A stretch of DNA of 64,000 bases, from contig NZ_OZ032156.1 of the NCBI RefSeq assembly GCF_964026545.1, positions 1,410,798 through 1,474,797 on the forward strand, given 5' to 3'. Positions 1-9,500 of this stretch are shown here, one piece after another. This DNA comes from Candidatus Tisiphia endosymbiont of Dioctria linearis (GTDB lineage Bacteria; Pseudomonadota; Alphaproteobacteria; Rickettsiales; Rickettsiaceae). The stretch's first letter is position 1. Each line of letters starts with the position of its first letter. The notes beneath the pieces were generated by a model. The model ran no database searches and was not told the origin of the DNA. It worked only from the letters and a program-made list of their open reading frames with translations. The translations under genes were made by a program, and so were the position numbers.

Positions 1-1095
1 GATTACTGCTTTTCTTGCTGCTTGTTGTATTTTTTTACCTTCATTGGTTTTGAGTATAGATAAGCAATGTTCAATTTTTTCTGCCAAATCGATAGGATCG
101 TTTGGTTTAACATGAAATCCAGTTTTTGTATCTGATATTGTTTCAATAGCTTCACCAATATTTGTAGCAATTACTAGCTTTTCCATTGATTGTCCTTCAG
201 TTATAGTACGACCAAATGCTTCTGGCTCAATTGAAGTAGATAATACTATATCTGAAACACCATAAAGACTGAGCATATCAATTTCATTACCAAAAATTTG
301 AATTTTACTTTGTAGTTTCAATACGTTTATAAGAGATTTTACTCGATCTGTAAAATTTGGGTGTTTAGATAAATCCCCAACCATGAGACAGTAAAAATCT
401 AGATGTTTTAATTTGCCAAGTGCTTCAACAAGACTAATGTGTCCCTTCCAACTAGAAAATCTTGATGGTAACAATATTATAGGAGTGCTGTCAGATATAC
501 CATATTTCTTTTTATATTTTATTAATTTTTCTTCTGTGACATTTTTGGGATCAAAATAACGATAATCTACTCCTCGACGTATTACAGTAATTTGATTTTC
601 TAGAATTTTATAATTAGTTAATATATGCTGCTTTACAAAATTAGACACAGCTATGACTTTCTCGCCTTTAATCATCACACTATTATAGAAATGTTTGAAC
701 AAATTCGAGATGTTGTAAATGCCATGAAACGTTGTTAAAAATTTAGTATTAGTAGCCTTTGCTGCCATATAACAGCTCCAAGCTGGAGCTCTTGATCTTG
801 CATGTACTATATCTACGCCATATTCCTTAATTATTTCTGATAAAATCCTTGCATTTTTCCATATTGAAAAGGGATTCTTAGTAGCACTATTCATAGAAAT
901 ATGTGGTATATCTGCAACTGCTAACTCTTCAACTAACGAACCACCAGATGAGACTACAATAACATTATAATCAGCTTTTTTTAACATTTTTGCCACTTCA
1001 ACTGTCCCTCTCTCTACTCCACCAGAGAATAAAGCTGGAACTACTTGCAAAATGGTTGGTTTATGGTATCGTTTGGGTGAATCTGATGAAATCAT
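1..1095 (-). CDS. GT4-type glycosyltransferase, 3' end outside window
   Basis: Reading the minus strand from an ATG at 1095 gives 365 codons without a stop, so the gene runs off the left edge. The protein has the two-lobed GT-B look: an N-terminal GGVERGT stretch, then VHARSRAPAW, then PSRFSSWKGH at the start of the nucleotide-sugar lobe, and an EPEAFGRTITE motif matching the EX7E of GT4 enzymes. An in-frame stop lies two codons upstream of the ATG, which fixes the start. It probably transfers a sugar from a nucleotide donor during surface polysaccharide or LPS synthesis at the inner membrane. Donor and acceptor cannot be told. Another glycosyltransferase group lies at 21.4-26 kb. Confidence 0.85.
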   Translation of the reverse strand, partial: MISSDSPKRYHKPTILQVVPALFSGGVERGTVEVAKMLKKADYNVIVVSSGGSLVEELAVADIPHISMNSATKNPFSIWKNARILSEIIKEYGVDIVHARSRAPAWSCYMAAKATNTKFLTTFHGIYNISNLFKHFYNSVMIKGEKVIAVSNFVKQHILTNYKILENQITVIRRGVDYRYFDPKNVTEEKLIKYKKKYGISDSTPIILLPSRFSSWKGHISLVEALGKLKHLDFYCLMVGDLSKHPNFTDRVKSLINVLKLQSKIQIFGNEIDMLSLYGVSDIVLSTSIEPEAFGRTITEGQSMEKLVIATNIGEAIETISDTKTGFHVKPNDPIDLAEKIEHCLSILKTNEGKKIQQAARKAVI

Positions 1096-1111
1096 TAATT
1101 AAATAATTTAA

Positions 1112-1870
1112 ATGGAAAAAATATATAATACAGAAAAGAAAAAATTTATCACTTATAATCATTATAAAAGCAACAAAAAAAATATGCCTCACGTAATGTT
1201 CTTACATGGCTTGATGTCAAATATGAATGGTACAAAGGCTGTATTTCTTGAAAATTACTGTAAAAAACATGATTATAATTTTATCACATTTGATAATTTT
1301 GGTCATGGAAAGTCGTCAGGTAATTTTCTAGATGAAACTATTGGCTCTTGGCTTACGGGGGTTGAGCTGGTGTTAAATAAACTTATCATACAACCAACTA
1401 TTATAATAGGTTCCAGCATGGGTGCCTGGCTTGCCATTCTTGCTGCTATAAAGTTTCCTAGTAAAATTTGTGGTCTTATTGCTCTTGCTCCAGCACTAGA
1501 TTTTACAGAAACTATTTGGAATAATTTAACTGAAATTCAAAAAATACAAATGCAACAACAAAAATGGCTTGAGTTTAATGGGCGTGATTGTAATGGTAAA
1601 TACCCAATAAGTTATCAATTAATATTTGAAGCTAAAAATCACTTGTTACTAAACTCAAATAGTATTAATCTTAAGAAACTTGTTCATTTAATTCATGGGA
1701 TACTAGATACTGATGTGCCTTATACCATCTCAAGTAAGTTGGTAGAAAAAATTACTAGTGATATAGTAGTAATGAAATTAATAAAAGATGGGCATCACAA
1801 TCTCTCAAGAGAATCAGATTTGGCTATAATTGCTAATTCTTTGGAAGAAATAATAAAATATAAAAACTAA
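1112..1870 (+). CDS. Alpha/beta hydrolase
   Basis: The 252-aa protein is an alpha/beta-hydrolase. It shows FLHGLMSNMNG near residue 30 (oxyanion-hole HG), the nucleophile elbow GSSMG with Ser102, HGILDTDVPY carrying the likely acid, and DGHHNLS carrying the catalytic His. This is the serine aminopeptidase (S33)/BAAT-like esterase layout. No signal peptide is visible, so it is probably cytosolic; the substrate is unknown. Its stop overlaps the ATG of the next gene by one base, so the two are probably co-transcribed. It diverges from the glycosyltransferase at 1-1095 across only 16 bases. Confidence 0.85.
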   Translation: MEKIYNTEKKKFITYNHYKSNKKNMPHVMFLHGLMSNMNGTKAVFLENYCKKHDYNFITFDNFGHGKSSGNFLDETIGSWLTGVELVLNKLIIQPTIIIGSSMGAWLAILAAIKFPSKICGLIALAPALDFTETIWNNLTEIQKIQMQQQKWLEFNGRDCNGKYPISYQLIFEAKNHLLLNSNSINLKKLVHLIHGILDTDVPYTISSKLVEKITSDIVVMKLIKDGHHNLSRESDLAIIANSLEEIIKYKN

Positions 1871-2631
1871 TGAATAACCATAAATTTACTAAAACAACTA
1901 AAATTTCTGATTTTTTAAAAATTTCAGAAATGATAGATAAGCTAGATCAAGATAGTTTGGTACTTTTTGATGTGGATGACGTACTGATCATGGCTCAAGA
2001 TGAATATCGCTTAACTCATCCTTATAGACTTGAATGGTGTGTTGAAAGCAAAAAACGCTTTACTAGAAAAGAAAGGCAACTTTTTTTTAGTATTATTCTA
2101 AAAAATCGTACTATTCGCTTAGTGAACCCCAATATAAATGATATATTGAGTAAATTATGGGAGAGGCAAATTCCAACTGTTGCTTTAACCAAGCTATATA
2201 CAGGTAGATTCGGGGTTATTGAAGATTTTACCAATTGGCGTTTAAAAGAGCTTAAAGGAATAAATATAGATTTTATGAAATCTACTCCAATAAAAGAGGA
2301 AATATTAATTGATGAATTACATAGTGAGAATGGTATGCCGATGATGGAAGAAGGGGTGATTCTTACTGCCGATATTGATAAAGGGATAGTATTAGAGAAT
2401 ATTTTACACAAGAAAAGTTACTACCCTAAAACCATAATATTCGTTGATGATGTTTTAGAAAATATTGAGTCAGTGGAAAAAATATGTGCTAAATTACAGA
2501 TTAACTATCATGGTTTTGAATTTAATGGAGCTTCACTAGTGCCGGAGCCAGAGCTTGATAAAAAAAGTGAAAAAATTCGTTTTGAGATTTTAGAGAAAGA
2601 ACATCGTTGGCTAACAGATTTAAAACTTTAA
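1870..2631 (+). CDS. DUF2608 family HAD-like protein
   Basis: The 253-aa protein has an N-terminal LFDVDDVL motif (HAD motif I, DxD) near residue 36 and a C-terminal IIFVDDVLENIES stretch like the HAD acidic motif. This pattern is typical of the DUF2608 family, common in Rickettsia and Legionella. HAD enzymes are usually phosphatases, but no substrate is known for this family. The gene overlaps the upstream hydrolase by one base and is followed after one base by the membrane-fusion protein, so the three form a tight unit. Confidence 0.75.
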   Translation: MNNHKFTKTTKISDFLKISEMIDKLDQDSLVLFDVDDVLIMAQDEYRLTHPYRLEWCVESKKRFTRKERQLFFSIILKNRTIRLVNPNINDILSKLWERQIPTVALTKLYTGRFGVIEDFTNWRLKELKGINIDFMKSTPIKEEILIDELHSENGMPMMEEGVILTADIDKGIVLENILHKKSYYPKTIIFVDDVLENIESVEKICAKLQINYHGFEFNGASLVPEPELDKKSEKIRFEILEKEHRWLTDLKL

Positions 2632-2632
2632 T

Positions 2633-3646
2633 ATGGTATTTGAAATGTTGAATAAATTAATTGTTTTTGTAAGTATATGCATTATTTCTTGCTGTGCTAT
2701 CGCTGAAAAACAAGAGGGCATTACGGTAAAAGCCAGTAAAGTACAAATGGCTGATTTGCATAATGTTTTCAGCGTTGTCGGACAATGTAAAAATGATACG
2801 AGTCGGGATTATTATGCAAATGTTTCTGGTACGGTTGATGTAGTATCTACTTCTCAAGGGGGCAAGGTTGACAAAGGGGATGTCCTGCTTATTATTGACC
2901 AAGATTTGGCTATGTCAATTAAGTCACAAGCAGAAATCTCTTTAAAAACTGCGATGACTGCTTATGAACGTGATAAGGCATTATTTGCCAAAAAATATAT
3001 TAGTAGTGATGTACTAGAAAAATCAAATAGTGATTTAGAAACAGCTAAGCTTGCTTTTTCCAAAGCAATGAATAGTTACAACGATATGGTTATCGTAGCA
3101 CCATTTGATGGAAATATTGGTATAATAAAGCTAAAAAAAGGGGATAAGGTAGAACAAAAAAATTATCTTTTTAGCATTATTGCTCAAAATTCTACCACTA
3201 AAAATATTCTAATGGAGTTACCTGAGGGGCTTTATAATCAGGTGTCAGTATCTACTGATTTAGTGATAACCGATAATAATGGTGATAAGATTAATGGAAA
3301 AATTGCTGAAATCTCACAATATGTTTCAGATAATGGTACTATAAGTGCTAAAGTTATTGTTGATTCTAATAGTAATATGATACATAGAAGCTATGTACCT
3401 ATAGATTTAATTCTTAACAAACATCAGAATTTAGCAGTAGCTAGTCAATCAGTGCAGAGTAATAGTAAAGGTCAGTATTTTGTATATAAACTTAATGATA
3501 ACAAAGTGCAGCAACTTTATGTTAAGCTAGGTACTAGTCTAAATGGTCTAACAGAGATTATTTCAGACGAAATCAAAGAGGGAGATATGGTAGTAGTGGA
3601 AGGAATTACTAAGATTAATGACGGTAGCATAGTGAAATTATTATAG
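2633..3646 (+). CDS. RND-type efflux periplasmic adaptor (membrane fusion protein)
   Basis: The 337-aa protein has an N-terminal hydrophobic signal segment (LNKLIVFVSICIISCCAIA), a split biotinyl-lipoyl-like domain (YYANVSGTVDVVSTSQGGKV ... VVAPFDGNIGIIKL), an intervening alpha-hairpin around residues 100-145, and beta-barrel and membrane-proximal domains. This is the HlyD/AcrA adaptor layout, which links an inner-membrane pump to an outer-membrane channel. The start may be the second ATG at 2645, which places the signal segment nearer the N-terminus. No RND pump or TolC gene lies beside it, so its partner must be elsewhere. Confidence 0.85.
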   Translation: MVFEMLNKLIVFVSICIISCCAIAEKQEGITVKASKVQMADLHNVFSVVGQCKNDTSRDYYANVSGTVDVVSTSQGGKVDKGDVLLIIDQDLAMSIKSQAEISLKTAMTAYERDKALFAKKYISSDVLEKSNSDLETAKLAFSKAMNSYNDMVIVAPFDGNIGIIKLKKGDKVEQKNYLFSIIAQNSTTKNILMELPEGLYNQVSVSTDLVITDNNGDKINGKIAEISQYVSDNGTISAKVIVDSNSNMIHRSYVPIDLILNKHQNLAVASQSVQSNSKGQYFVYKLNDNKVQQLYVKLGTSLNGLTEIISDEIKEGDMVVVEGITKINDGSIVKLL

Positions 3647-3714
3647 CTACAGCTACCCAAACAAGGTTTTAGCCATGTGAACTGACGTCACGTGAGGACT
3701 GCGTAAGCTTCAGC

Positions 3715-3799
3715 CGTCATTGCGAGGAAGGTCGTAGGTCTACGAAGCAATCCAAGAATAATGGATTGCCACACTCACATACGTTCGTTCGCAATGACG
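3715..3799. repeat. REP-like palindromic repeat (family A)
   Basis: Imperfect palindrome beginning CGTCATTGCGAGG and ending CGCAATGACG, with the internal words GAAGCAATCCA and TGGATTGC. It lies in the 315-base gap between the adaptor and the SPFH gene. It could form a long hairpin in RNA. Confidence 0.85.
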
Positions 3800-3814
3800 T
3801 GTATGCATCTTAAA

Positions 3815-3907
3815 CGTCATTGCGAGACTACGTAGTAGTCGAAGCAATCCATTTCTATTCACTTTCCTGGATTGCTTCGTTGACCTACGGGCTTCCTCGC
3901 AATGACG
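3815..3907. repeat. REP-like palindromic repeat (family A), second copy
   Basis: A second copy follows 15 bases after the first (CGTCATTGCGAG ... CTCGCAATGACG). Its inner arms differ (ACTACGTAGTAGTCG against GACCTACGGGCTTCC). The pair fills most of the intergenic space. Confidence 0.85.
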
Positions 3908-3961
3908 GTTTGTATGGGTAAATACTAATCGGGTTAGTTATAGATTTAAAAAGGAGAAAAT

Positions 3962-4933
3962 ATGGAATATATATTATTAGTTTGTAGTATCGTGGCGATC
4001 CTTATTATTATACAGATGGTTAAGGTTGTACCACAACAACAAGCATGGATTGTTGAAAAATTTGGGAAATTTGATAGCATCTTGCAGCCTGGCTTGAGTA
4101 TTTTGATACCAGTGATTCAGAAAGTAGCCTACAAACATACTTTAAAGGAAGAAGCGATTGATGTGACTGCTCAAACAGCCATTTCCAATGATAATGTTAC
4201 GTTACTAATAGATGGTGTGTTATATGTAAAAATTGTCGATCCAGTTGCTGCATCTTATGGGGTTAATAGTCCATATTATGCTATCACCCAGCTTGCACAA
4301 ACCACCATGCGTTCAGAAATAGGTAAGTTACCATTAGACAGAACTTTTGAAGAACGAGAAACCTTGAATATCGCTATTGTTTCTGCTATTAACCAAGCGG
4401 CAGTCAATTGGGGGATACAATGTATGCGTTATGAAATTAAAGACATTCAGCCACCACAAACAATACTTAAAGCGATGGAGTTACAAGTTGCAGCAGAACG
4501 TCAAAAACGAGCTCAAATTTTAGACTCAGAAGGCAATAGACAAGCAAAAATAAACCATGCGGAAGGCGAGAAGGCTCAAGTTGTATTAAATTCTGAAGCT
4601 TCCTATATTGATCAAGTAAATAGGGCTAAGGGTGAAGCTGAAGCAATAGGATTAGTAGCCATGGCTACTGCTAAAAGTATTGAGCTTATAGCAGCCTCTA
4701 TTCAGAAATCTGGAGGAAACGATGCAGTATCTTTAAAAATTGCTGAACAATATATATCTGCTTTTGGTGAGTTAGCCAAGGATAGTAATACCGTAATTCT
4801 ACCGGCAAATCTTTCTGAACCAGGAAGCTTTATAACTCAAGCTTTAAGTATTTTTGATCAGCTGAAATCAGTGAACGATAAAAAATTGCCTAAGGAATCA
4901 TCTACAAAGAAAAAACTTAGTGCTAGTGAATAA
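3962..4933 (+). CDS. SPFH/Band 7 (stomatin-like) membrane protein
   Basis: The 323-aa protein has one N-terminal membrane segment (residues 2-20), then KVVPQQQAWIVEKFGKF, the hallmark start of the slipin/paraslipin (QmcA/YbbK-type) Band 7 domain. A charged Ala/Glu-rich helix (AAERQKRAQILDSEGNRQAK) leads to an oligomerising C-terminus. Such proteins form membrane-anchored multimeric scaffolds that often control FtsH-type or NfeD-linked proteases. No NfeD partner gene is adjacent. AAAGGAGAA stands six bases before the ATG as a strong ribosome-binding site. Confidence 0.9.
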   Translation: MEYILLVCSIVAILIIIQMVKVVPQQQAWIVEKFGKFDSILQPGLSILIPVIQKVAYKHTLKEEAIDVTAQTAISNDNVTLLIDGVLYVKIVDPVAASYGVNSPYYAITQLAQTTMRSEIGKLPLDRTFEERETLNIAIVSAINQAAVNWGIQCMRYEIKDIQPPQTILKAMELQVAAERQKRAQILDSEGNRQAKINHAEGEKAQVVLNSEASYIDQVNRAKGEAEAIGLVAMATAKSIELIAASIQKSGGNDAVSLKIAEQYISAFGELAKDSNTVILPANLSEPGSFITQALSIFDQLKSVNDKKLPKESSTKKKLSASE

Positions 4934-4966
4934 TCTGCTATACTCTAAATAATATGTGCAAATCTA

Positions 4967-6442
4967 ATGATTCAAAATAAGTATATTGTTAGACTGGCAT
5001 TCTTTGGGTTATTTATAAATATCATTGTCAACATGATTTACTATCGTTACTTCATTATTGAAGAAATGATTTTAAAGCAAGTTGGAGAAGCAAATATTAA
5101 AATAGCTGATGTTTATACAAAAAATGTTTGGAATAGGAATAAAATTGTTGTAAATAAGTTACATGAATTTGGTTATATAAATTTATTGCGAGATGCGGAT
5201 TTCATTAGGTTCGCAACTACTTCAGTTGATATTTTTGTTAATCTCAATGCCTATATTTCTTTATATGATCTACAAGGTCATAAAATTATAACCAGCTCTC
5301 CAATTCAAGTAACAAGTCAAGAAAACTCTCCTGAAGATAATCTGTATCAAAAAATTCTTAGCAGAATTGATAAATATTTTCTAAAAGAACTGGTTGTAGA
5401 ACAAGCCTTTAACAAAGCCTTTAAAGGGGTAACAACTCATGCATTAATTCCTAAAGCCATATTCCATATGTCAGGGAAAGTAGAGAAGGCATCTTGTATA
5501 ACAAGTTACATTCCAATAATAAACAGCGACCTATCTGACTATCCTGTTGATGGTGTGTTAGAGATTAATACCAATATTACTAGTTTATGGTCAAGTGTTA
5601 TAGAGCTGGAAGAAAAAGTATTACTGACCTTTTTTATTATTTTGGTAATATTCTTAGTTATAGTTACGAGTAATACAAATTATGCACAGAAAATTATAGA
5701 CCAACAATTTGATGCTAATAAAGCATTAGAGGAAGCGGTAATTAAGGTTAGAAATGAAAGTTCTGCTCATACTAAATTTTTTGCCAATGTTAGCCATGAG
5801 CTGCGTACTCCTCTGAATGCTATTATAGGTTTTTCAGAAATTATGATGTCCACGCCTTACAATAAAGAGCATGGTAATTATATAAAAGATATTAATGACG
5901 CAGGCAAGCATTTGCTCAGTATAATAACTGATATATTAGACTTATCAAAAGCATCGGCTGACAAGCTATTAGTTGATTTTGTCGAGTTAGACCTAAATAA
6001 ATTAATTACTTCTACTGTAAGGATAATGAACCCAAGAGCTGATCAGGCATCAGTGCAATTAATTGAAAAATTACCAAAAGATCATATTGTTATAAAAGCA
6101 GATCCCAAAAGACTTAAACAAGTATTTTTTAACCTTTTATCTAATTCTATAAAGTTCACCAAAGCATCAGGTACTATAACAATTTATGCTGAGAAAGATG
6201 ACTCTAAAGGGCTAGTTTATATACAGGTTATAGATACTGGTATAGGAATTGATGAGAGAGATATTCCCAAAGTACTGTCAACCTTTGGGCAGATTGATAG
6301 TACTGTTGGCAGAAAATACCAAGGAACCGGTCTTGGTTTACCACTTACTCGCAAGTTGGTTGAATTAATGAAAGGTAAATTTGATTTACAAAGTAAAATA
6401 GGCATAGGCACTACTGTAACATTAACTTTTTCTTCTGATTAG
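4967..6442 (+). CDS. Membrane-bound hybrid-free sensor histidine kinase
   Basis: The 491-aa protein has membrane segments at about residues 9-27 and 217-236 enclosing a periplasmic sensor region of about 190 residues. A HisKA dimerisation domain follows, with the phospho-acceptor His277 in NVSHELRTPLNAIIGF, then a HATPase_c domain with N-box (FFNLLSNSIKFT), G1 (DTGIGID) and G2 (GTGLGLPL). There is no receiver domain and no response-regulator gene beside it. The HisKA type resembles the PleC/DivJ-like kinases kept in Rickettsia, but the signal is unknown. Confidence 0.9.
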   Translation: MIQNKYIVRLAFFGLFINIIVNMIYYRYFIIEEMILKQVGEANIKIADVYTKNVWNRNKIVVNKLHEFGYINLLRDADFIRFATTSVDIFVNLNAYISLYDLQGHKIITSSPIQVTSQENSPEDNLYQKILSRIDKYFLKELVVEQAFNKAFKGVTTHALIPKAIFHMSGKVEKASCITSYIPIINSDLSDYPVDGVLEINTNITSLWSSVIELEEKVLLTFFIILVIFLVIVTSNTNYAQKIIDQQFDANKALEEAVIKVRNESSAHTKFFANVSHELRTPLNAIIGFSEIMMSTPYNKEHGNYIKDINDAGKHLLSIITDILDLSKASADKLLVDFVELDLNKLITSTVRIMNPRADQASVQLIEKLPKDHIVIKADPKRLKQVFFNLLSNSIKFTKASGTITIYAEKDDSKGLVYIQVIDTGIGIDERDIPKVLSTFGQIDSTVGRKYQGTGLGLPLTRKLVELMKGKFDLQSKIGIGTTVTLTFSSD

Positions 6443-6567
6443 TATTATAAATGGAGTAATAGAATGAATCTCCTTATTGTTGTTTAGGATTCATTTCCTA
6501 TAGAAGATTAGTATCTGCTCTTCATTTTGTATATAGGGTAGATACATTCCATTAGTCCATTATACCC

Positions 6568-9500
6568 CTACCTGCTTATCTTTGTTAATCCAGAATTCGG
6601 GTTGTGTGGGTCTGTTTTTTTCATCTGACTCTTCGTTTGTCCAGCTACGTCTGTGCTAATATGCTTCGATATACTCTCTTTTATTGCTTCTACGTTTGGA
6701 GGAGTATTTTTATCATCTTGCACACTTCTTGACATATGATGTGCTATATCTTTACCTATTTTTTTTGCATGATCCGTATGGTTTAGCTTACTTTCCATTG
6801 CCAACTTAGCTACTGTTATATCTGCTCTATTGTTCACTGATACACCTTTGAAAGATAATTTACTTATATCACCGGTGAGTTGTACATTATCTAAAGTAAT
6901 AGGATCTTTTTTATGGTTTTTATTATATTGCTTAATTGCTGGTAAAAGAGTTTCTAAGGATTTTGCATCAATAGTAGCTCCAGTAAAACTTATTTTCTCT
7001 TTGAAATCTGTCCCCTTAAATGAACAATTACTAATTTCACTATTTTGAAAAGAATTGTCCATAAACGTCGCATCATTGAAATTAAAACCATTAATTTTGA
7101 CATTCTCAAGAGGCATGTTCGTTTCATTATTAAAGATAAGACCGCTAAAATCCCTGCTAATTAAAGAATATTCCAATGTTTTTGACTTATTAGCAACATG
7201 CGTGTTATCGGTTTGTTGTTGTAGTAACTCTCCTAAATCTGCTTTCTGCCCATTGATGGTAGGAATGCGCTTACGCACTTTATCTATAATTTCACCTGCA
7301 TATTCATGCCACCTTTGTCTACGTTTCTTGTAAGAGGTAAAGCTTGTTTGTACCTTATATCTAACTCCTTCAACTAATAATTTTGTTACCATTCCTCTTG
7401 CTACTGGATCAGATGATAATAACTTAAATGTACCAGTAATTACGGATAGATAATTACCCTTATTATACTGCATCGCTATCTCTGTTAATGCAGGCACTTT
7501 TTCGCTAATTTTTTCAATAATTTCTTGACCTTTGATTTTCAAATTTCTCCCTATGAAAGTGCTATTCAGGAATTCATCTACTATAGGTCCCAGGATCGCA
7601 GAATTTTCGTTAAGGAGTTTTGGAATATCTTTTATGATAACGTCTTTTACTGCTGAATTTCTTTCTATAAATTGTACAACAGAATCTGCCAGTTCTCTAC
7701 CTTTAGAGTCTTTTTCTTGCTCGGATGTATTGAGAAGCTCCTGAAGTTTGTTCGCAATAACAATAACTCCATCTTTATCCTTTAAAGATGCATTAGCAAA
7801 TTTGGTAATTATAGGTAGGAGATGTGGGGTGATATTGATAGCAGTATCGACCATTCTGAAAGCTAGCTCAGAGGAAACTCCTGCACTATCTAATTGCCTC
7901 TTAAGTTCTTCCTGCTTAATCATATTTTCTGTCAAGGCCAAAAGACTATCCTTATTTGTTTGCAGATATTCTGGCACAGAGTGTTCTAATATAGGAGAAA
8001 GGCTCTGGACTATTTCTCCAACATCATCGATTATTTTAGTTAAAACCTTCTCTTTTGCATTAGCGTCTATATCGGCTCTTTGGTATTCTTGCCAATTATC
8101 ATTAATTTTCATAAGCGTTGGCACCCTACTTAGACCAGTATCAACTACTTTAATTGCTAATGATGTTGTAGCATTTATTAACTCTGCTGATAAATCATAT
8201 TTCTTAAAATCCTGGTTATTACTAACTATATTATTTGCTATTACTGCTAGTGCCGCTTCATTATCCTTAATGATTTGAGGTAGATTTACAGCAATATTTT
8301 GTTGTAAATCTTCGTTTTTAAGTAATGTGATAACATGCTTGTTTAATCGCTCTGTCGCTTGGTCTTTCTGTTCTACATCCTCGGTTTTAGCTAAGGTTTG
8401 CATATCACTATATATCTCTTTTATATCCTCCACATTTAAAACAGTCATAGTATTTTTTAGTAAATCAATAGATATAGGTATAATTGACTCATAAAATTTG
8501 TGATCCACTCCGTTAAGCATTGGTACAATTGGAGATACTATTATTTTGTGTACATCTTCTTCTTGGAAAGTCTTATTACATTCTTTCGCTAAAGTGCGGG
8601 CATTATTATCTAGCATTTCTAGCAATTTTGGTATAGTTGTAGAAGCAATTTTTGCAATTTCCCCTTTATGTTTTGTCAGAGTTGCCGGTAATTGATCGTG
8701 TAGTAATTCTAGCATTTCATTTTGTAGCAGAATCTTTGGTAGTTGTTGTACTACGGCAAGTTTTTTAATGCCTCCTGCTTTATCTAAAGCTGTGACTTCC
8801 TGCAAACTGTTAGCTTCTCGTATTTTACTATCAGTATCATCTAATATAACAGATTTTAATGTTTCATATAAAGCACCCACCTTTTTAGGGTCTTGCAAAG
8901 CTATACCAGCAAATTCTGAAACTATAGGTACTACATCATGCAATAATTCTTTCCCTATACCAGAATCTTCTAGTCTTTTATCTAATGCCATATTTGATGA
9001 AATAATTACTTCTGCTGCGGCTTCTACATATTTTTTCTCCTCAATTAGAAATTTAGATAGTTTACCACTTTTTAATAATGAACTAATATCTATTGTATCT
9101 AATATTTTACTCTGATAGTCTTTTTTGATTTCAGGATCTTTAATAATTAACATATCTACAGATAGGTTAATTATTTTTAATAAATCTTCTGGTTTTTCTA
9201 ACATCGAAATAGTAATGTCCTGGACAATGGGCAGTAACTTACTATTGATATAATCTTTATCAAGACCAGCTTCTTTTAAGTTGTTGAATAAAATTGCTCG
9301 ATCATAATTTTTTTGTAGAGATTTTAGATAATTAACTTTCTCTTCTAATTTGGGCATTTTAGATACATCTTTCTTGTCTTTTAGAATCTGTAATTCTTTT
9401 TCCAACGTCGGCAGACTATCTATATCCTTTTTGTGATCATCAAATTCTTTTTTTATATTATTTATTTCTCCTAACTCTTTTAGCATTACAGTAATTAGCA

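Noticed and set aside
2022..2411. Minus-strand frame inside the DUF2608 gene
   Set aside because: Antisense shadow of a well-supported gene.
3715..3907. Possible CRISPR array
   Set aside because: Units are palindromes of unequal content with no regular spacers and no cas genes; they are dispersed repeats.
7748..8278. Long open frames on the plus strand opposite the 1258-residue gene
   Set aside because: They lie wholly antisense to a clear large coding region, show no domain or good ribosome site, and have shadow-like composition.
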